Source: Capnocytophaga sp. (GTDB lineage: Bacteria > Bacteroidota > Bacteroidia > Flavobacteriales > Flavobacteriaceae). From it: 64,000 bases of DNA. Positions 18,572 through 28,067 of the stretch are shown in pieces (the stretch's first letter is position 1; the number at the start of each line of letters is the position of its first letter). A program made the translations under genes and the position numbers. Location of the stretch: NCBI RefSeq assembly GCF_030532915.1, contig NZ_JAUNKD010000001.1, forward strand, positions 81,956 to 145,955, written 5' to 3'. A model generated the notes under the pieces. That model saw only the letters and a program-made list of their open reading frames with translations. It did no database searches and was not told the DNA's origin.

Positions 18572-18885
18572 TTTTAAATATGCTTGAAAAACTAAAAAAA
18601 CGCTGGAACGTAACATCAAACACACAACTTTGGCTTATTTTGCTTACTTTTACCATCACGGGTTCGCTTTCGGCAAAAGTATCACGTCCATTCTGTGATT
18701 ATATCGGACTGGATTTCAACAACTTAAATCCCGTTTTAGCTTGGATTTTACGCTTGCTCATCATCTTGCCCATCTATCAACTTATCTTGCTGATTGTAGG
18801 GAGTTTACTGGGACAATTTCGTTTTTTCTGGGCTTTTGAAAAGAAAATGTTGGGCATCCGCCCCAAGAAAAAAGAACATAGTTAA
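18568..18885 (+). CDS. Small membrane protein, DUF6787-like
   Basis: A 105-residue protein with two hydrophobic segments (about residues 23-42 and 65-92), a basic N-terminus and a basic C-terminal tail (KKKEHS). It resembles a short conserved flavobacterial membrane protein family that I believe is DUF6787; the function is unknown. It overlaps the nadK stop by four bases, and an alternative ATG at 18580 would remove that overlap. It is probably in one operon with the CBS and nadK genes. Confidence 0.65.
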   Translation: MILNMLEKLKKRWNVTSNTQLWLILLTFTITGSLSAKVSRPFCDYIGLDFNNLNPVLAWILRLLIILPIYQLILLIVGSLLGQFRFFWAFEKKMLGIRPKKKEHS

Positions 18886-18921
18886 TCATCATAAAACAAT
18901 TAATTTTAACATCGTTATTCA

Positions 18922-21072
18922 ATGAAAAAATATGCATTATTTTTACTGACAATCAGCAACTTGCTTCTGTGGGGGCAAGAGAAAAAAATTTCTATTCAAG
19001 ATGCCGTTTTCGGATATTATGCCGACCCAAGCACCGAACAAGGCTACAAACTTTTGTATCCCGAAAACTTGTACGGCTTGCAATGGATTGACAACACGCA
19101 TCAATACGTTTACAGCAATCGGTCGTCTTTTGAAATATTTTCGGCTGACGGACAGAAAGTTAGATCCGTAACCGGGCAAGAAATGGTTGGTGTTTATCCG
19201 CAATTGCAGTATCTTCCCTCGCTTACACACATTAACGAACGGGAAATGGTTTTTGAACTGAATGACGGTTTTCATATTTATGACTACCTAAATAACAAGA
19301 ACTTACGCTCTATTTCTGTTCCGAAAGAAGCCGAGAATAAAGACTATAACAAAAAACGCCAATTCGTTGCCTACACCGTTGAGAACAACCTTTTTGTAAC
19401 GATGAACGGCGAGGATATTGCCGTTACCAATAACGCCGATGCCAATATTGTGGCAGGGAAAGCCATTCATCGCAGTGAATTTGGCATCAAAAAAGGTACG
19501 TTTTGGTCGCCCAAAGGAAATTTTTTGGCGTTTTATCAAAAAGATGAAACCTACGTAACCGATTATCCGTTGGTGGACATCAACACCGTTCCGGCTACTT
19601 CAAAAATTATAAAATACCCGATGGCAGGGCAAAAAAGTGAGCGGGCTTCTATCGGTATTTTTGACACTAAAACAAAGAAAACCATTTATTTAGACATCAA
19701 CACCGATGACGAGCATTACCTGACCAACCTCTCGTGGACACCCGACGAGCAATACGTTTTGGTAGCCGAAATAAATCGTGATCAAAACCATTACTGGGTG
19801 AACCGATACGATGTTATGACCGGAAAAAAAGTAAATACGCTTTTTGAAGAAAAAAACAGCAAATGGGTTGAACCTGAACACGGTGCATTTTTCTTACCCA
19901 ACAAAAAAGACGAATTTTTATGGTTGAGTGAACGCAACGGATTTACCAACATCTATCACTATAACCTAAGCGGAAAACTTATCAAGCAACTCACTAATTT
20001 TAAGTGGGTTGTACAGGACATTTTAGGTTTTGATACCAAAGGAAAATACGTTTTTATTTCAGGAACAGGTCCTGATCCGCGCGAAACGCATACCTATAAA
20101 ATTGAAATCAACCGACCTAAAAAAATAACCCAATTAACCCCCGTTGCCGGCACGCACCAAACGCAACTTTCACACGATGGTAAGTTTTTAATCGATGCGT
20201 ACAGTAGCGTTACCATTCCCAATGTTATTGACATTGCAAACACTGAATCCAACTGGCGAAAAAATATCCTAACGGCAAAAAATCCGCTTAACGGAATTGC
20301 CGTAGGAACCACTGAACTCATTGAAATAAAAGCCGATAACGGAACTACATTGTACGGGAAAATTCACAAACCCGAGAATTTCAATCCCGCCCGAAAATAT
20401 CCCGTTTTGGTGTACGTCTACGGTGGGCCACACGCACAATTGGTTACCAATTCGTGGTTAGGCGGCTCATATCTTTGGCAACCTATTTTTGCTGAAAATG
20501 AAAATTATATCGTTTTTACCCTTGACAATCAAGGAAGTGCCAATCGCGGATTTGCCTTTGAAAGCATCATTCACCGGCAGCTTGGCGATACGGAAATAGC
20601 CGACCAACTCAAAGGCATTGAATACGTAAAATCACTACAATATGTTGATAGGTCAAGAATCGCCGTTCACGGCTGGAGTTTTGGCGGTTTTATGGCTTCA
20701 AGCCTGATGTTGCGCCACCCCGATGTGTTTACTACCGCTGTGGCGGGAGGCGCCGTTACCGATTGGAAATTTTATGAAATTATGTACGGCGAACGTTATA
20801 TGGACACCCCCGAAAGCAATCCGGAAGGCTATGAAAACAGTCGTGTGGGCAAATATCTTAACAACCTGAAAGGCAAACTTTTATTCATTCACGGAAGTAT
20901 TGATGATGTGGTAGTGCCGCAACACGCGCTGAGCCTCATCCAAGAATCTATTTCCAAAAAACTACTGGTTGATTTTTCACTTTACCCGATGCACGCTCAC
21001 AACGTGGGTGGGCAAGACCGAGCTAACTTAATTATCCGTATTTTGGAATACATAAAGGCAAACAATCATTAA
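18922..21072 (+). CDS. Dipeptidyl peptidase IV-type S9 peptidase
   Basis: A 716-residue exported serine exopeptidase that releases X-Pro or X-Ala dipeptides. It has an N-terminal signal peptide (cleavage near residue 20, after WGQ), a beta-propeller at about residues 40-460, and an alpha/beta-hydrolase domain. The nucleophile is in GWSFGGFM (Ser near residue 596), the Asp in GSIDDVVVPQHA and the His in YPMHAHNVGG. It is close in length to Porphyromonas DPPIV (about 720). It would supply dipeptides from host or dietary proteins. It ends at a strong terminator. Confidence 0.93.
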   Translation: MKKYALFLLTISNLLLWGQEKKISIQDAVFGYYADPSTEQGYKLLYPENLYGLQWIDNTHQYVYSNRSSFEIFSADGQKVRSVTGQEMVGVYPQLQYLPSLTHINEREMVFELNDGFHIYDYLNNKNLRSISVPKEAENKDYNKKRQFVAYTVENNLFVTMNGEDIAVTNNADANIVAGKAIHRSEFGIKKGTFWSPKGNFLAFYQKDETYVTDYPLVDINTVPATSKIIKYPMAGQKSERASIGIFDTKTKKTIYLDINTDDEHYLTNLSWTPDEQYVLVAEINRDQNHYWVNRYDVMTGKKVNTLFEEKNSKWVEPEHGAFFLPNKKDEFLWLSERNGFTNIYHYNLSGKLIKQLTNFKWVVQDILGFDTKGKYVFISGTGPDPRETHTYKIEINRPKKITQLTPVAGTHQTQLSHDGKFLIDAYSSVTIPNVIDIANTESNWRKNILTAKNPLNGIAVGTTELIEIKADNGTTLYGKIHKPENFNPARKYPVLVYVYGGPHAQLVTNSWLGGSYLWQPIFAENENYIVFTLDNQGSANRGFAFESIIHRQLGDTEIADQLKGIEYVKSLQYVDRSRIAVHGWSFGGFMASSLMLRHPDVFTTAVAGGAVTDWKFYEIMYGERYMDTPESNPEGYENSRVGKYLNNLKGKLLFIHGSIDDVVVPQHALSLIQESISKKLLVDFSLYPMHAHNVGGQDRANLIIRILEYIKANNH

Positions 21073-21094
21073 ATTTTAAATCCGTATCAAAAAG

Positions 21095-21133
21095 AAATAT
21101 CCGTTTTGTTTTCCACAAACGGATATTTTTTTT
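21095..21133 (+). terminator. Terminator of the DPP-IV gene
   Basis: A 12-bp stem (AAATATCCGTTT with AAACGGATATTT) followed by a run of T. Confidence 0.85.
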
Positions 21134-21363
21134 GCAATAAAATCATCGAATAATTTCTTAAAAAAATCAAAAAAATAGGTATTGGTTATTTTTGTGTTTT
21201 TCATTGTTATCATCAAATTCTATTCCGAAAAAACAGCTAAAAATTATTAAAATAGTAAATTTACAACAGCTCAAAACTTTAAAGACAAAAAACACGAAAG
21301 TAAAAAATCGCAAACAGAAAAAAATATCTCAACAAAAAATAGGATTATTCCAAAAAAAATTTA

Positions 21364-21371
21364 TATCTTTG
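21364..21371 (+). promoter_or_regulatory. -7 box of the short transcription unit
   Basis: TATCTTTG matches TAnnTTTG. No convincing -33 box is present. A start point near 21378 would give a leader of about 50 bases before the ATG at 21428. Confidence 0.5.
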
Positions 21372-21427
21372 GCAAAAGATAAGTGGTTAGCGCCTCTTAA
21401 CTTACTTGTAACCTAAAATTTTCAGAT

Positions 21428-21550
21428 ATGGAAGAGATAAAGAAAATGATTCACACGAATCTGAATGTGATTTTGATACTCTGCCTGATGGCTCTTTTAA
21501 TAGGGACGCTCATCGGTGTGTACGTCGCCCATAACGGGTTTGCTTGGTAA
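21428..21550 (+). CDS. 40-residue single-pass membrane peptide
   Basis: A short ORF of 40 codons: a charged, basic N-terminus (MEEIKKMIHTNLN), one hydrophobic helix (VILILCLMALLIGTLIGVYV) and a short tail HNGFAW. It has its own -7 box upstream and a clean terminator 100 bases downstream, so it looks like a separate transcript of about 300 bases. I do not recognise it. It could be a small membrane regulator, a type I toxin-like peptide, or an ORF inside an otherwise non-coding RNA. Confidence 0.5.
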   Translation: MEEIKKMIHTNLNVILILCLMALLIGTLIGVYVAHNGFAW

Positions 21551-21652
21551 AACAGGGTCAATCAACAAAAGTAATTAGTAAAACACAAAACAGTTAGCTC
21601 CTCATCACAAAAAAAGACGAGGTGCTGAATTGTGTACGAACAAAAATGAATT

Positions 21653-21686
21653 TCCGTTACGATTTTTATTGTAACGGATTTTTTTG
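21653..21686 (+). terminator. Terminator of the short transcription unit
   Basis: An 8-bp stem TCCGTTAC/GTAACGGA with a 10-base loop, followed by seven or more T. Confidence 0.8.
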
Positions 21687-21782
21687 TGTACTTTTTCTTT
21701 CAAGCCCTAACTAAAACTTCTTCTCACAGGCTCAAAAACACAACGTTTATAGCTAATTCAATTTAAATTGTCGCTCTATACA

Positions 21783-21895
21783 ATCCTCCTTTGAAGGAGA
21801 AAGCCTGCGAAAGCAGGATGTGTGAGGCAAGTACAGGGAAGATATCTTTTTAAAATTTACATTTCCCTACCCCCTTCAAAAGGGGAATTAGGACA
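21783..21895. repeat. Degenerate palindromic intergenic element
   Basis: Three short hairpins follow one another: CTCCTT/AAGGAG (21786-21799), CCTGC-GAAA-GCAGG (21804-21817) and CCCCTT/AAGGGG (21871-21885). The last has a relative at about 30677-30690 (CCCTTCAAAAGGAG). It looks like a decayed non-coding repeat. The rest of the 21687-22068 interval is AT-rich with nothing else recognisable. Confidence 0.4.
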
Positions 21896-22068
21896 ATAAA
21901 CAATCTTGGGTTAGTTACATTTAAAAAATATAGCCAACAAAAAGAAAAATTTACATAAAAACATTCTGATTTTCCGCTATACACATACACTACATAACAT
22001 CAAACATCATTTTTTAGAAATTATTTCTTTCCTAAAGTTAATATTAAGTTTTGTTTTTATTTCTAAAA

Positions 22069-22100
22069 TTTGTGTTTTCATTTAATATTTCGTACTTTTG
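22069..22100 (+). promoter_or_regulatory. Promoter of the SusC/D PUL
   Basis: TTTG (22069-22072), a 20-base spacer, TACTTTTG (22093-22100). It is a near-perfect Bacteroidota promoter and leaves a leader of about 90 bases before the susC ATG. No ECF sigma/anti-sigma pair or hybrid sensor gene is adjacent. Confidence 0.75.
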
Positions 22101-22196
22101 TATCATATTTACTTTACTTTATTTCAAAGTAGCTAAACAGAAAATCTTTAATTAGGTATAAAAAATAAGTTACAAATAATAAAAATCAACTGAACT

Positions 22197-25100
22197 ATGG
22201 TAAATTCATCAGTAGAATTTAAATGGAAAGAAGTAAAATGGGTTGCACTTATCTTATTTTCATTTAGTTTCTGGACAAATTCAGCTTTCAGCAAATCTGA
22301 AAGTTTACGGAACGATGCTTGGCACAATGTCAAACAGCAGCAAACCAAAAAGGCAGCGGGCTTGATTACCGATTCGGCAGGAGTCCCTTTGATGGGGGTC
22401 AATATTGTGGTCAAAGGAACCAACATTGGGGTGGTTTCTGATTTTGACGGAAAATTTGAGATTCATATGCCTTCCGACAAAAACGAATTGATTTTTTCAT
22501 ACATCGGCTTCAAAGAACAAACCTTACAGGTAACAGAATCTCGTAATGACATAACGATTGTACTGCAAGAACAAGCACAAGAGTTGGAGCAAGTTGTGGT
22601 TACGGCTTTGGGTATCAAACGTGAAGAAAAAGCTCTGAGCTACAATGTGCAACAAGTAAAAACCGAAGAACTAAACAAAATTAAAAACGCCAATTTTGTA
22701 AACAGCCTAAGCGGCAAGGTTGCCGGAGTAAGCATAAACAAAAGTGCTTCGGGAGTTGGTGGAGCAACGCGTGTTGTGATGCGTGGCGAAAAATCAATTG
22801 AAGGGAACAATGCCGTTTTATACGTAGTGGATGGCATTCCACTTTTTAACACCAAAATAGGCGATGATAGTGGCATCAAAGGCGAAGGAAAAGTGGGCAG
22901 TGAAGGCATTGCCGATTTTAATCCGGAAGACATTGAAAGCATTTCGATTTTAAGCGGGCCTTCGGCAGCAGCCCTTTATGGCAGCAGTGCGGCAAACGGT
23001 GTTATCTTAATCAATACAAAAAAAGGAAAAGAGGGTAAATTACAAATAACTTACTCAACCTCAGCAGAATTTAGTCAGCCTTTTATCTTGCCTAAATTTC
23101 AAAACACATACGCAAACAGAAAAGGTGAATACGCCAGTTGGGGAGATAAATTAGCCACCCCGAGCAGTTATGACCCTGCCAAAGATTTCTTCCTCACGGG
23201 AGCGAACTACATCAACTCCCTCACCTTATCAACCGGCACGCAACAAAATCAAACATTTGCTTCAGTGGCCTCAACAAATTCTGCCGGTATTGTACCCAAC
23301 AACACCTACGACCGATTCAACGTCACTATCCGAAATACATCTACATTTTTCAATGACAAAGTACAGCTGGATTTAGGGGCTTCATACATCAAGCAAAAAG
23401 ACCAAAATATGGTTTCACAAGGTGAGTACTGGAACCCCATCGTTGCCGCCTACTTGTACCCAAGAGGAGAGGATTTTGAGAAAATAAAAACTTTTGAACG
23501 ATATGACCTCAACAGGAATCTTCCTGTGCAATATTGGCCTATTAACGAGGGGGTCTTTGCACCTCAAAATCCGTATTGGACAGCTTACCGAAACTTAGCA
23601 CTGAACAACAAAGATCGTTTTGTGTTCAATGCCGGCTTAACCTACAAAATTGCGGACTGGTTTAACATTGCTGCACGAGTGCGTACCGACAGGTCATATA
23701 TTGGTTTTGAACGAAAATTATATGCCTCTTCCGATGAAAAATTTGCAAAATCAAAAGGTCGTTATGATTATTCCGAATTTAAAGACTATCAATTGTACTC
23801 AGATGTCATCGCTACGATTAATCGGCGTTTTGATGAGTTTGGCTATTCGATTAATGCCGGCGGTAGTTTTTCTGATTATGAAGCTGTTGAACGAGGATAT
23901 GGCGGCAATTTACTATTGGTTCCGAATTTGTTTTCCATCCAAAACATAAATCCTTCGGAAGGAAAAATTTCAGAAGACAAAGGCGATGCCGCTAAACGAA
24001 ACGTGGCGGTTTTTGCCAACTTAGAATTCGGATACAAAAATATGCTTTTTTTGACTTTCACAGGGCGCAATGAATGGGATTCACGTTTGGTAAATTCAGC
24101 CGAAGAGTCATATTTTTATCCGTCAATGGGTGTTTCGGCAATTCTTTCAGAAATGATTAAAATGCCTGAATTTATATCTTTCTTAAAAGTGCGAAATTCA
24201 TACACTGAGGTAGCCTCTCCAATTGCGTGGTCAGGCAGAACACCCGGAACCATCACGCAAAAAATAAAAGGTGGTGTTTTACAGCCGGATGACATATACC
24301 CATATTCTGATTTTAAAGCCGAACGCACACGCTCGTTTGAATGGGGTTTGAACACCCGATTTTTGAGGAATTTTTCGCTTGACATAACATATTACCTTTC
24401 AAATACATACAATCAAACATTCAAAGCCTCACTTCCGGAAAGTACCGGATTTAAAGAAATTTATTTACAAGCCGGAAATGTACAAAACCAAGGTATTGAA
24501 ATGAGTTTGGGCTATCGTAAAGAATTCAATGATTTTAGCGTAAGCTCTTCGGTTTCATTTACGCACAACAAAAATGAAATCAAAGAAATGGTCAAAAATT
24601 ACAAACATAGCATCAGCCCTAATCCATTCAACATAAGCGAAGTAAGCAAAGACAATGGCAGAACTATTCTCAAAGAAGGAGGAAGTATCAGTGACATTTA
24701 CGCTTCCAAATTTTTGAAGAAAGACAATCAAGGGTTCATTTACATTCCTGAAAGTGGTGAATTAAGTTTGGAAAACACCCCTCCGGTGTTGTTAGGCAAA
24801 ACAACCCCCGATTACACTATCGGATGGAGCAACTCATTCAGATACAAAAATTTTAGCCTAAACCTTTTAATCAGCGGGCGTTTTGGCGGTGTTGTTACCT
24901 CTTCCACACAGGCTGTTCTTAACAGATTTGGCGTGTCAGAAACATCAGCCCTTGCAAGAGATAACGGAGGCGTTATACTGGGCAGCCAAGGAAAATACGA
25001 CGCCAAAAAATATTATGAACTTATAGGAAGTGGAGAAACCGCGCTGGCAGGATATTACACATACGATGCTACAAACATACGCCTACAAGAAGCTTCTTTG

Positions 25101-25307
25101 AGTTTTACCTTCCCTAAAAATTGGTTCCAAAACAAAATAAACGAACTAACCGTTTCTTTAATATCCAGCAACCTTTGGATGATTTACAACAAAGCTCCTT
25201 TTGACCCCGAACTAACGCCTTCAACTGCAACATACGGGCAAGGAAATGATTATTTTATGCAACCAAGTTTACAAAGCCTTGGTTTTAGTCTCAAAGTAAA
25301 ATTATAA
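22197..25307 (+). CDS. SusC/RagA-family TonB-linked outer-membrane transporter
   Basis: A 1036-residue outer-membrane importer for oligosaccharides. After an N-terminal hydrophobic export signal (residues 14-33) comes a carboxypeptidase-regulatory-like domain (about 52-127: GLITDSAGVPLMGVNIVVKGT, VSDFDGKFEI). A TonB-box-like stretch EQVVVTALGIKREEKAL follows, then the plug (GKVAGVSI, VLYVVDGIPL, ISILSGPSAAALYGSSAANGVI) and a 22-strand barrel ending in an aromatic/Leu-rich strand. The SusD partner starts 5 bases downstream. With the GH18 enzyme behind it, the substrate is probably an N-glycan freed from glycoproteins (inference). Confidence 0.95.
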   Translation: MVNSSVEFKWKEVKWVALILFSFSFWTNSAFSKSESLRNDAWHNVKQQQTKKAAGLITDSAGVPLMGVNIVVKGTNIGVVSDFDGKFEIHMPSDKNELIFSYIGFKEQTLQVTESRNDITIVLQEQAQELEQVVVTALGIKREEKALSYNVQQVKTEELNKIKNANFVNSLSGKVAGVSINKSASGVGGATRVVMRGEKSIEGNNAVLYVVDGIPLFNTKIGDDSGIKGEGKVGSEGIADFNPEDIESISILSGPSAAALYGSSAANGVILINTKKGKEGKLQITYSTSAEFSQPFILPKFQNTYANRKGEYASWGDKLATPSSYDPAKDFFLTGANYINSLTLSTGTQQNQTFASVASTNSAGIVPNNTYDRFNVTIRNTSTFFNDKVQLDLGASYIKQKDQNMVSQGEYWNPIVAAYLYPRGEDFEKIKTFERYDLNRNLPVQYWPINEGVFAPQNPYWTAYRNLALNNKDRFVFNAGLTYKIADWFNIAARVRTDRSYIGFERKLYASSDEKFAKSKGRYDYSEFKDYQLYSDVIATINRRFDEFGYSINAGGSFSDYEAVERGYGGNLLLVPNLFSIQNINPSEGKISEDKGDAAKRNVAVFANLEFGYKNMLFLTFTGRNEWDSRLVNSAEESYFYPSMGVSAILSEMIKMPEFISFLKVRNSYTEVASPIAWSGRTPGTITQKIKGGVLQPDDIYPYSDFKAERTRSFEWGLNTRFLRNFSLDITYYLSNTYNQTFKASLPESTGFKEIYLQAGNVQNQGIEMSLGYRKEFNDFSVSSSVSFTHNKNEIKEMVKNYKHSISPNPFNISEVSKDNGRTILKEGGSISDIYASKFLKKDNQGFIYIPESGELSLENTPPVLLGKTTPDYTIGWSNSFRYKNFSLNLLISGRFGGVVTSSTQAVLNRFGVSETSALARDNGGVILGSQGKYDAKKYYELIGSGETALAGYYTYDATNIRLQEASLSFTFPKNWFQNKINELTVSLISSNLWMIYNKAPFDPELTPSTATYGQGNDYFMQPSLQSLGFSLKVKL

Positions 25308-25312
25308 CAATT

Positions 25313-26914
25313 ATGAAGATTCGTAAAAATATTATAAGCACTGTTGCGATATTAACGCTAATATCGTGTAGTAAGTTTGAGGAAATAAATACCGATAAAT
25401 TCGGAATTACCCCAAAAATGGGAAAAACCGACGGAATCGCCATCGGTTCAAAAATAACAGCAATGCAAACGCGTGTAACTCCGGTGGGCACACAAGCCGA
25501 TGGCACAGACATTGTCAATAAATACCAAATAGCATACCACTTGGCAGCCGATACTTGGAGCGGTTACTTCGCACAAAACCAAGACTGGAACGGTGGTACA
25601 AACAACACTACCTACTTTTTGATAGAAGGCTGGAATAAAGCCTCATATGCAAGTTCATACACTGAAATGTTACCCTTGTGGAGCGCTGTAAAAGAAGAAG
25701 CTCAAAAATCAGACTTTCCGGAAGCATTTGCACTGGCTCAAATTTTAAAAATTTCAGCTTGGCACAAAACCACTGATATGTTCGGCCCCATTCCTTACAA
25801 ACAAGCGGGAGAGGCGCTCTTTGTTGTTCCTTACGACAGCCAACAAGATGTATATCAGTATTTTTTTGATGATTTAACAGAAGCCATCAACGTGTTAACC
25901 AATAAAGCCGAACAAGGTACAAAACTCTTTGCCCAGTACGATGCCGTATATGCCGGTGATGTCAAACAATGGGTGAAATACGCCAATTCACTGATGTTGC
26001 GCTTGGCAATGCGCATTCGTTACGCCGATGCCGTTAAAGCTCAAAAATATGCCGAACAAGCGGTTAATCACCCCATAGGAGTCATCATCTTAAAAACTGA
26101 CGAGGCAAAAATGGCGAAAGGAGCCGGTTCTGTATTTATCAATAACATTGAAACTTGTGCCAATCAGTATGCCGAAACCCGAATGGGATCGTCTATGTTT
26201 TCTTATTTGGTAGGCTATCAAGACCCTCGCCTGCCGGCTTATTTTAAACCAAGCACAAGCCCTTATGCACAAGAGGTTGATTTTACCGGTGAGAAATACC
26301 AAGCTATCCCTACCGGATACGGCAATAAAAGTGAATCTTGGAAATTATTCTCCATCCCTAATATTGAGAAAGAAACTCCTACTTATTGGTTACGAGCCTC
26401 TGAGGTTTGTTTTTTACGAGCCGAAGGAGCCTTATTGGGCTGGAATATGGGAGGCAATGCGGAAGATTTTTACAGACAAGGCGTGCAAATGTCTTTTGAA
26501 GAAAATCAAATCACTTCTGATGTGGATAGTTATTTAAATTCGGGTAAACAACCCGCAAAATATGACTCCAACAGCAGACGTTGGGGAAGCAACGATGCCC
26601 CAACTACCGCCACTGCCCGATGGGAAGGCAGCAATGAGGAAAAACTCGAAAAAATAATCACACAAAAATGGATTGCCCTATACCCCAACGGACAAGAAGC
26701 TTGGAGTGAATATCGAAGAACCGGATACCCGAAATTGCATCCGGTAAGGCAAAACAGAAGCACGGGCGAAATTTCTTCACAAGAAGGCGTTAGACGGATG
26801 AAATATCCTGAATCAGGTCTTTCAGCAGAACAACGAGCTAATTTAAACAAAGCTCTTGAATTATTAGGTGGTCCTAACACAGGCGGGACAAAAGTTTGGT
26901 GGGATAAAAAATAA
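25313..26914 (+). CDS. SusD/RagB-family glycan-binding lipoprotein
   Basis: A 533-residue surface lipoprotein that forms the lid on the SusC pore and binds the oligosaccharide. The lipobox is LISC (Cys near residue 19). The sequence matches the SusD-like 2 group: FEEINTDKFGITP, GYFAQNQDWNGG, AQILKISAWHKTTDMFGPIPY and WLRASEVCFLRAEGALLGWN, with a mostly helical TPR-like body. It sits in the operon between susC and the GH18 gene with 5- and 6-base spacers. Confidence 0.93.
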   Translation: MKIRKNIISTVAILTLISCSKFEEINTDKFGITPKMGKTDGIAIGSKITAMQTRVTPVGTQADGTDIVNKYQIAYHLAADTWSGYFAQNQDWNGGTNNTTYFLIEGWNKASYASSYTEMLPLWSAVKEEAQKSDFPEAFALAQILKISAWHKTTDMFGPIPYKQAGEALFVVPYDSQQDVYQYFFDDLTEAINVLTNKAEQGTKLFAQYDAVYAGDVKQWVKYANSLMLRLAMRIRYADAVKAQKYAEQAVNHPIGVIILKTDEAKMAKGAGSVFINNIETCANQYAETRMGSSMFSYLVGYQDPRLPAYFKPSTSPYAQEVDFTGEKYQAIPTGYGNKSESWKLFSIPNIEKETPTYWLRASEVCFLRAEGALLGWNMGGNAEDFYRQGVQMSFEENQITSDVDSYLNSGKQPAKYDSNSRRWGSNDAPTTATARWEGSNEEKLEKIITQKWIALYPNGQEAWSEYRRTGYPKLHPVRQNRSTGEISSQEGVRRMKYPESGLSAEQRANLNKALELLGGPNTGGTKVWWDKK

Positions 26915-26920
26915 ATTGCT

Positions 26921-28057
26921 ATGAAATATATAAACAACATTATTTTAATAACTTTTGCAATGAGCTTAACTTTAACCTCTTGCAGCGATTGGACTAAGGA
27001 CGAACTAAAAGAAATTGACCACATTGGAGGCAATAATAACATTTCAGAACCCGAAAAAAGCGCTGAGTTTTACCAAAACCTACGCCAATGGAAAGCCCAA
27101 GCCGAAAATTATGGGCGACCCGTTTCTTTCGGATGGTTCAGCAACTGGGCACCGGCAGGAGCCGTAAGAAAAGGATACCTATCAGCTTTGCCCGACAGCA
27201 TTGATATGGTTTCTATGTGGAGTGGACCCTTTAATATGAGTCAGGCAAAAAAACAGGATAAAGACTACGTACAAAAAGTAAAAGGCACGAAAGTTTTTGT
27301 TTGTTACATTTTGCATAACATCGGAACGGGGATAAATCCGCCCCATATAGCCGAAAACATCAAAAAAGAAAACCCCGACCTATCCGAAGCCGAAATCAAT
27401 GAGAAAATCACGAAAGCACACGAGATGTATTGGGGCTTTAAAAGCGGCATAAAGGGGGCCGATGACCACACCGAAGCCATTCGAAAATACGCCCGTGTGC
27501 TGGTAGATTCTATCGTGAAAAATGATTATGACGGCTTAGATATTGATTGGGAACCATCAGGTGCCGGCGACGGTGACGGAAACTTAAAAAACATATTTGG
27601 TGATGAAGGAAAATACTTGCATATTTTAGTAGAAGAATTGGGCAAATATTTAGGACCAAAAGCTACCGTAAACACCGGAAAACGAAGATATCTGCTCGTT
27701 GATGGTGAACTGTGGAATGTAGCCAAAGAATCAGGTCCTTATTTTGACTATTTCATATCACAAGCCTATGGCGACCGTTTCCTTGAATACAGAACTCAAG
27801 AAGCCGAATACACCTTTGGTGAAGCCTATGACACTCGAAAACACATATTTACCGAAGATTTTGAATCACGCTCCAAATCAGGCGGGGTTCTATTGGCTCA
27901 GGCTGTTTTTAACTCTAAAAAAGGACCCAAGGGAGGCGTAGGCGCATACCGAATTGATAACGATTATGACAATCAACCCGATTATAAATGGACACGAAAA
28001 GCCATCTATTTGATGCACAAGTCATATGACGAATATATGAAGAAAAAAAACAAATAA
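26921..28057 (+). CDS. GH18 endo-beta-N-acetylglucosaminidase lipoprotein
   Basis: A 378-residue lipoprotein (LTSC, Cys near residue 22) with a TIM-barrel GH18 domain of the EndoF/EndoS type. The catalytic motif is DGLDIDWE (D204-E211), with E211 as acid/base and D209 assisting substrate-assisted catalysis. The stretches VSFGWFSNWAPAGA and FVCYILHN are typical of endoglycosidases rather than chitinases. It would cut between the two GlcNAc residues of N-linked glycans at the cell surface and hand the glycan to the SusC/D pair. Related Capnocytophaga and Bacteroides loci strip N-glycans from host glycoproteins, including immunoglobulins; the exact target here is unknown. Confidence 0.9.
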   Translation: MKYINNIILITFAMSLTLTSCSDWTKDELKEIDHIGGNNNISEPEKSAEFYQNLRQWKAQAENYGRPVSFGWFSNWAPAGAVRKGYLSALPDSIDMVSMWSGPFNMSQAKKQDKDYVQKVKGTKVFVCYILHNIGTGINPPHIAENIKKENPDLSEAEINEKITKAHEMYWGFKSGIKGADDHTEAIRKYARVLVDSIVKNDYDGLDIDWEPSGAGDGDGNLKNIFGDEGKYLHILVEELGKYLGPKATVNTGKRRYLLVDGELWNVAKESGPYFDYFISQAYGDRFLEYRTQEAEYTFGEAYDTRKHIFTEDFESRSKSGGVLLAQAVFNSKKGPKGGVGAYRIDNDYDNQPDYKWTRKAIYLMHKSYDEYMKKKNK

Positions 28058-28067
28058 AAATAATGCA

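Noticed and set aside
21192..21416. Lys-rich ORF upstream of the 40-residue peptide
   Set aside because: Composition is that of AT-rich non-coding DNA, and the promoter for the short unit lies inside it.
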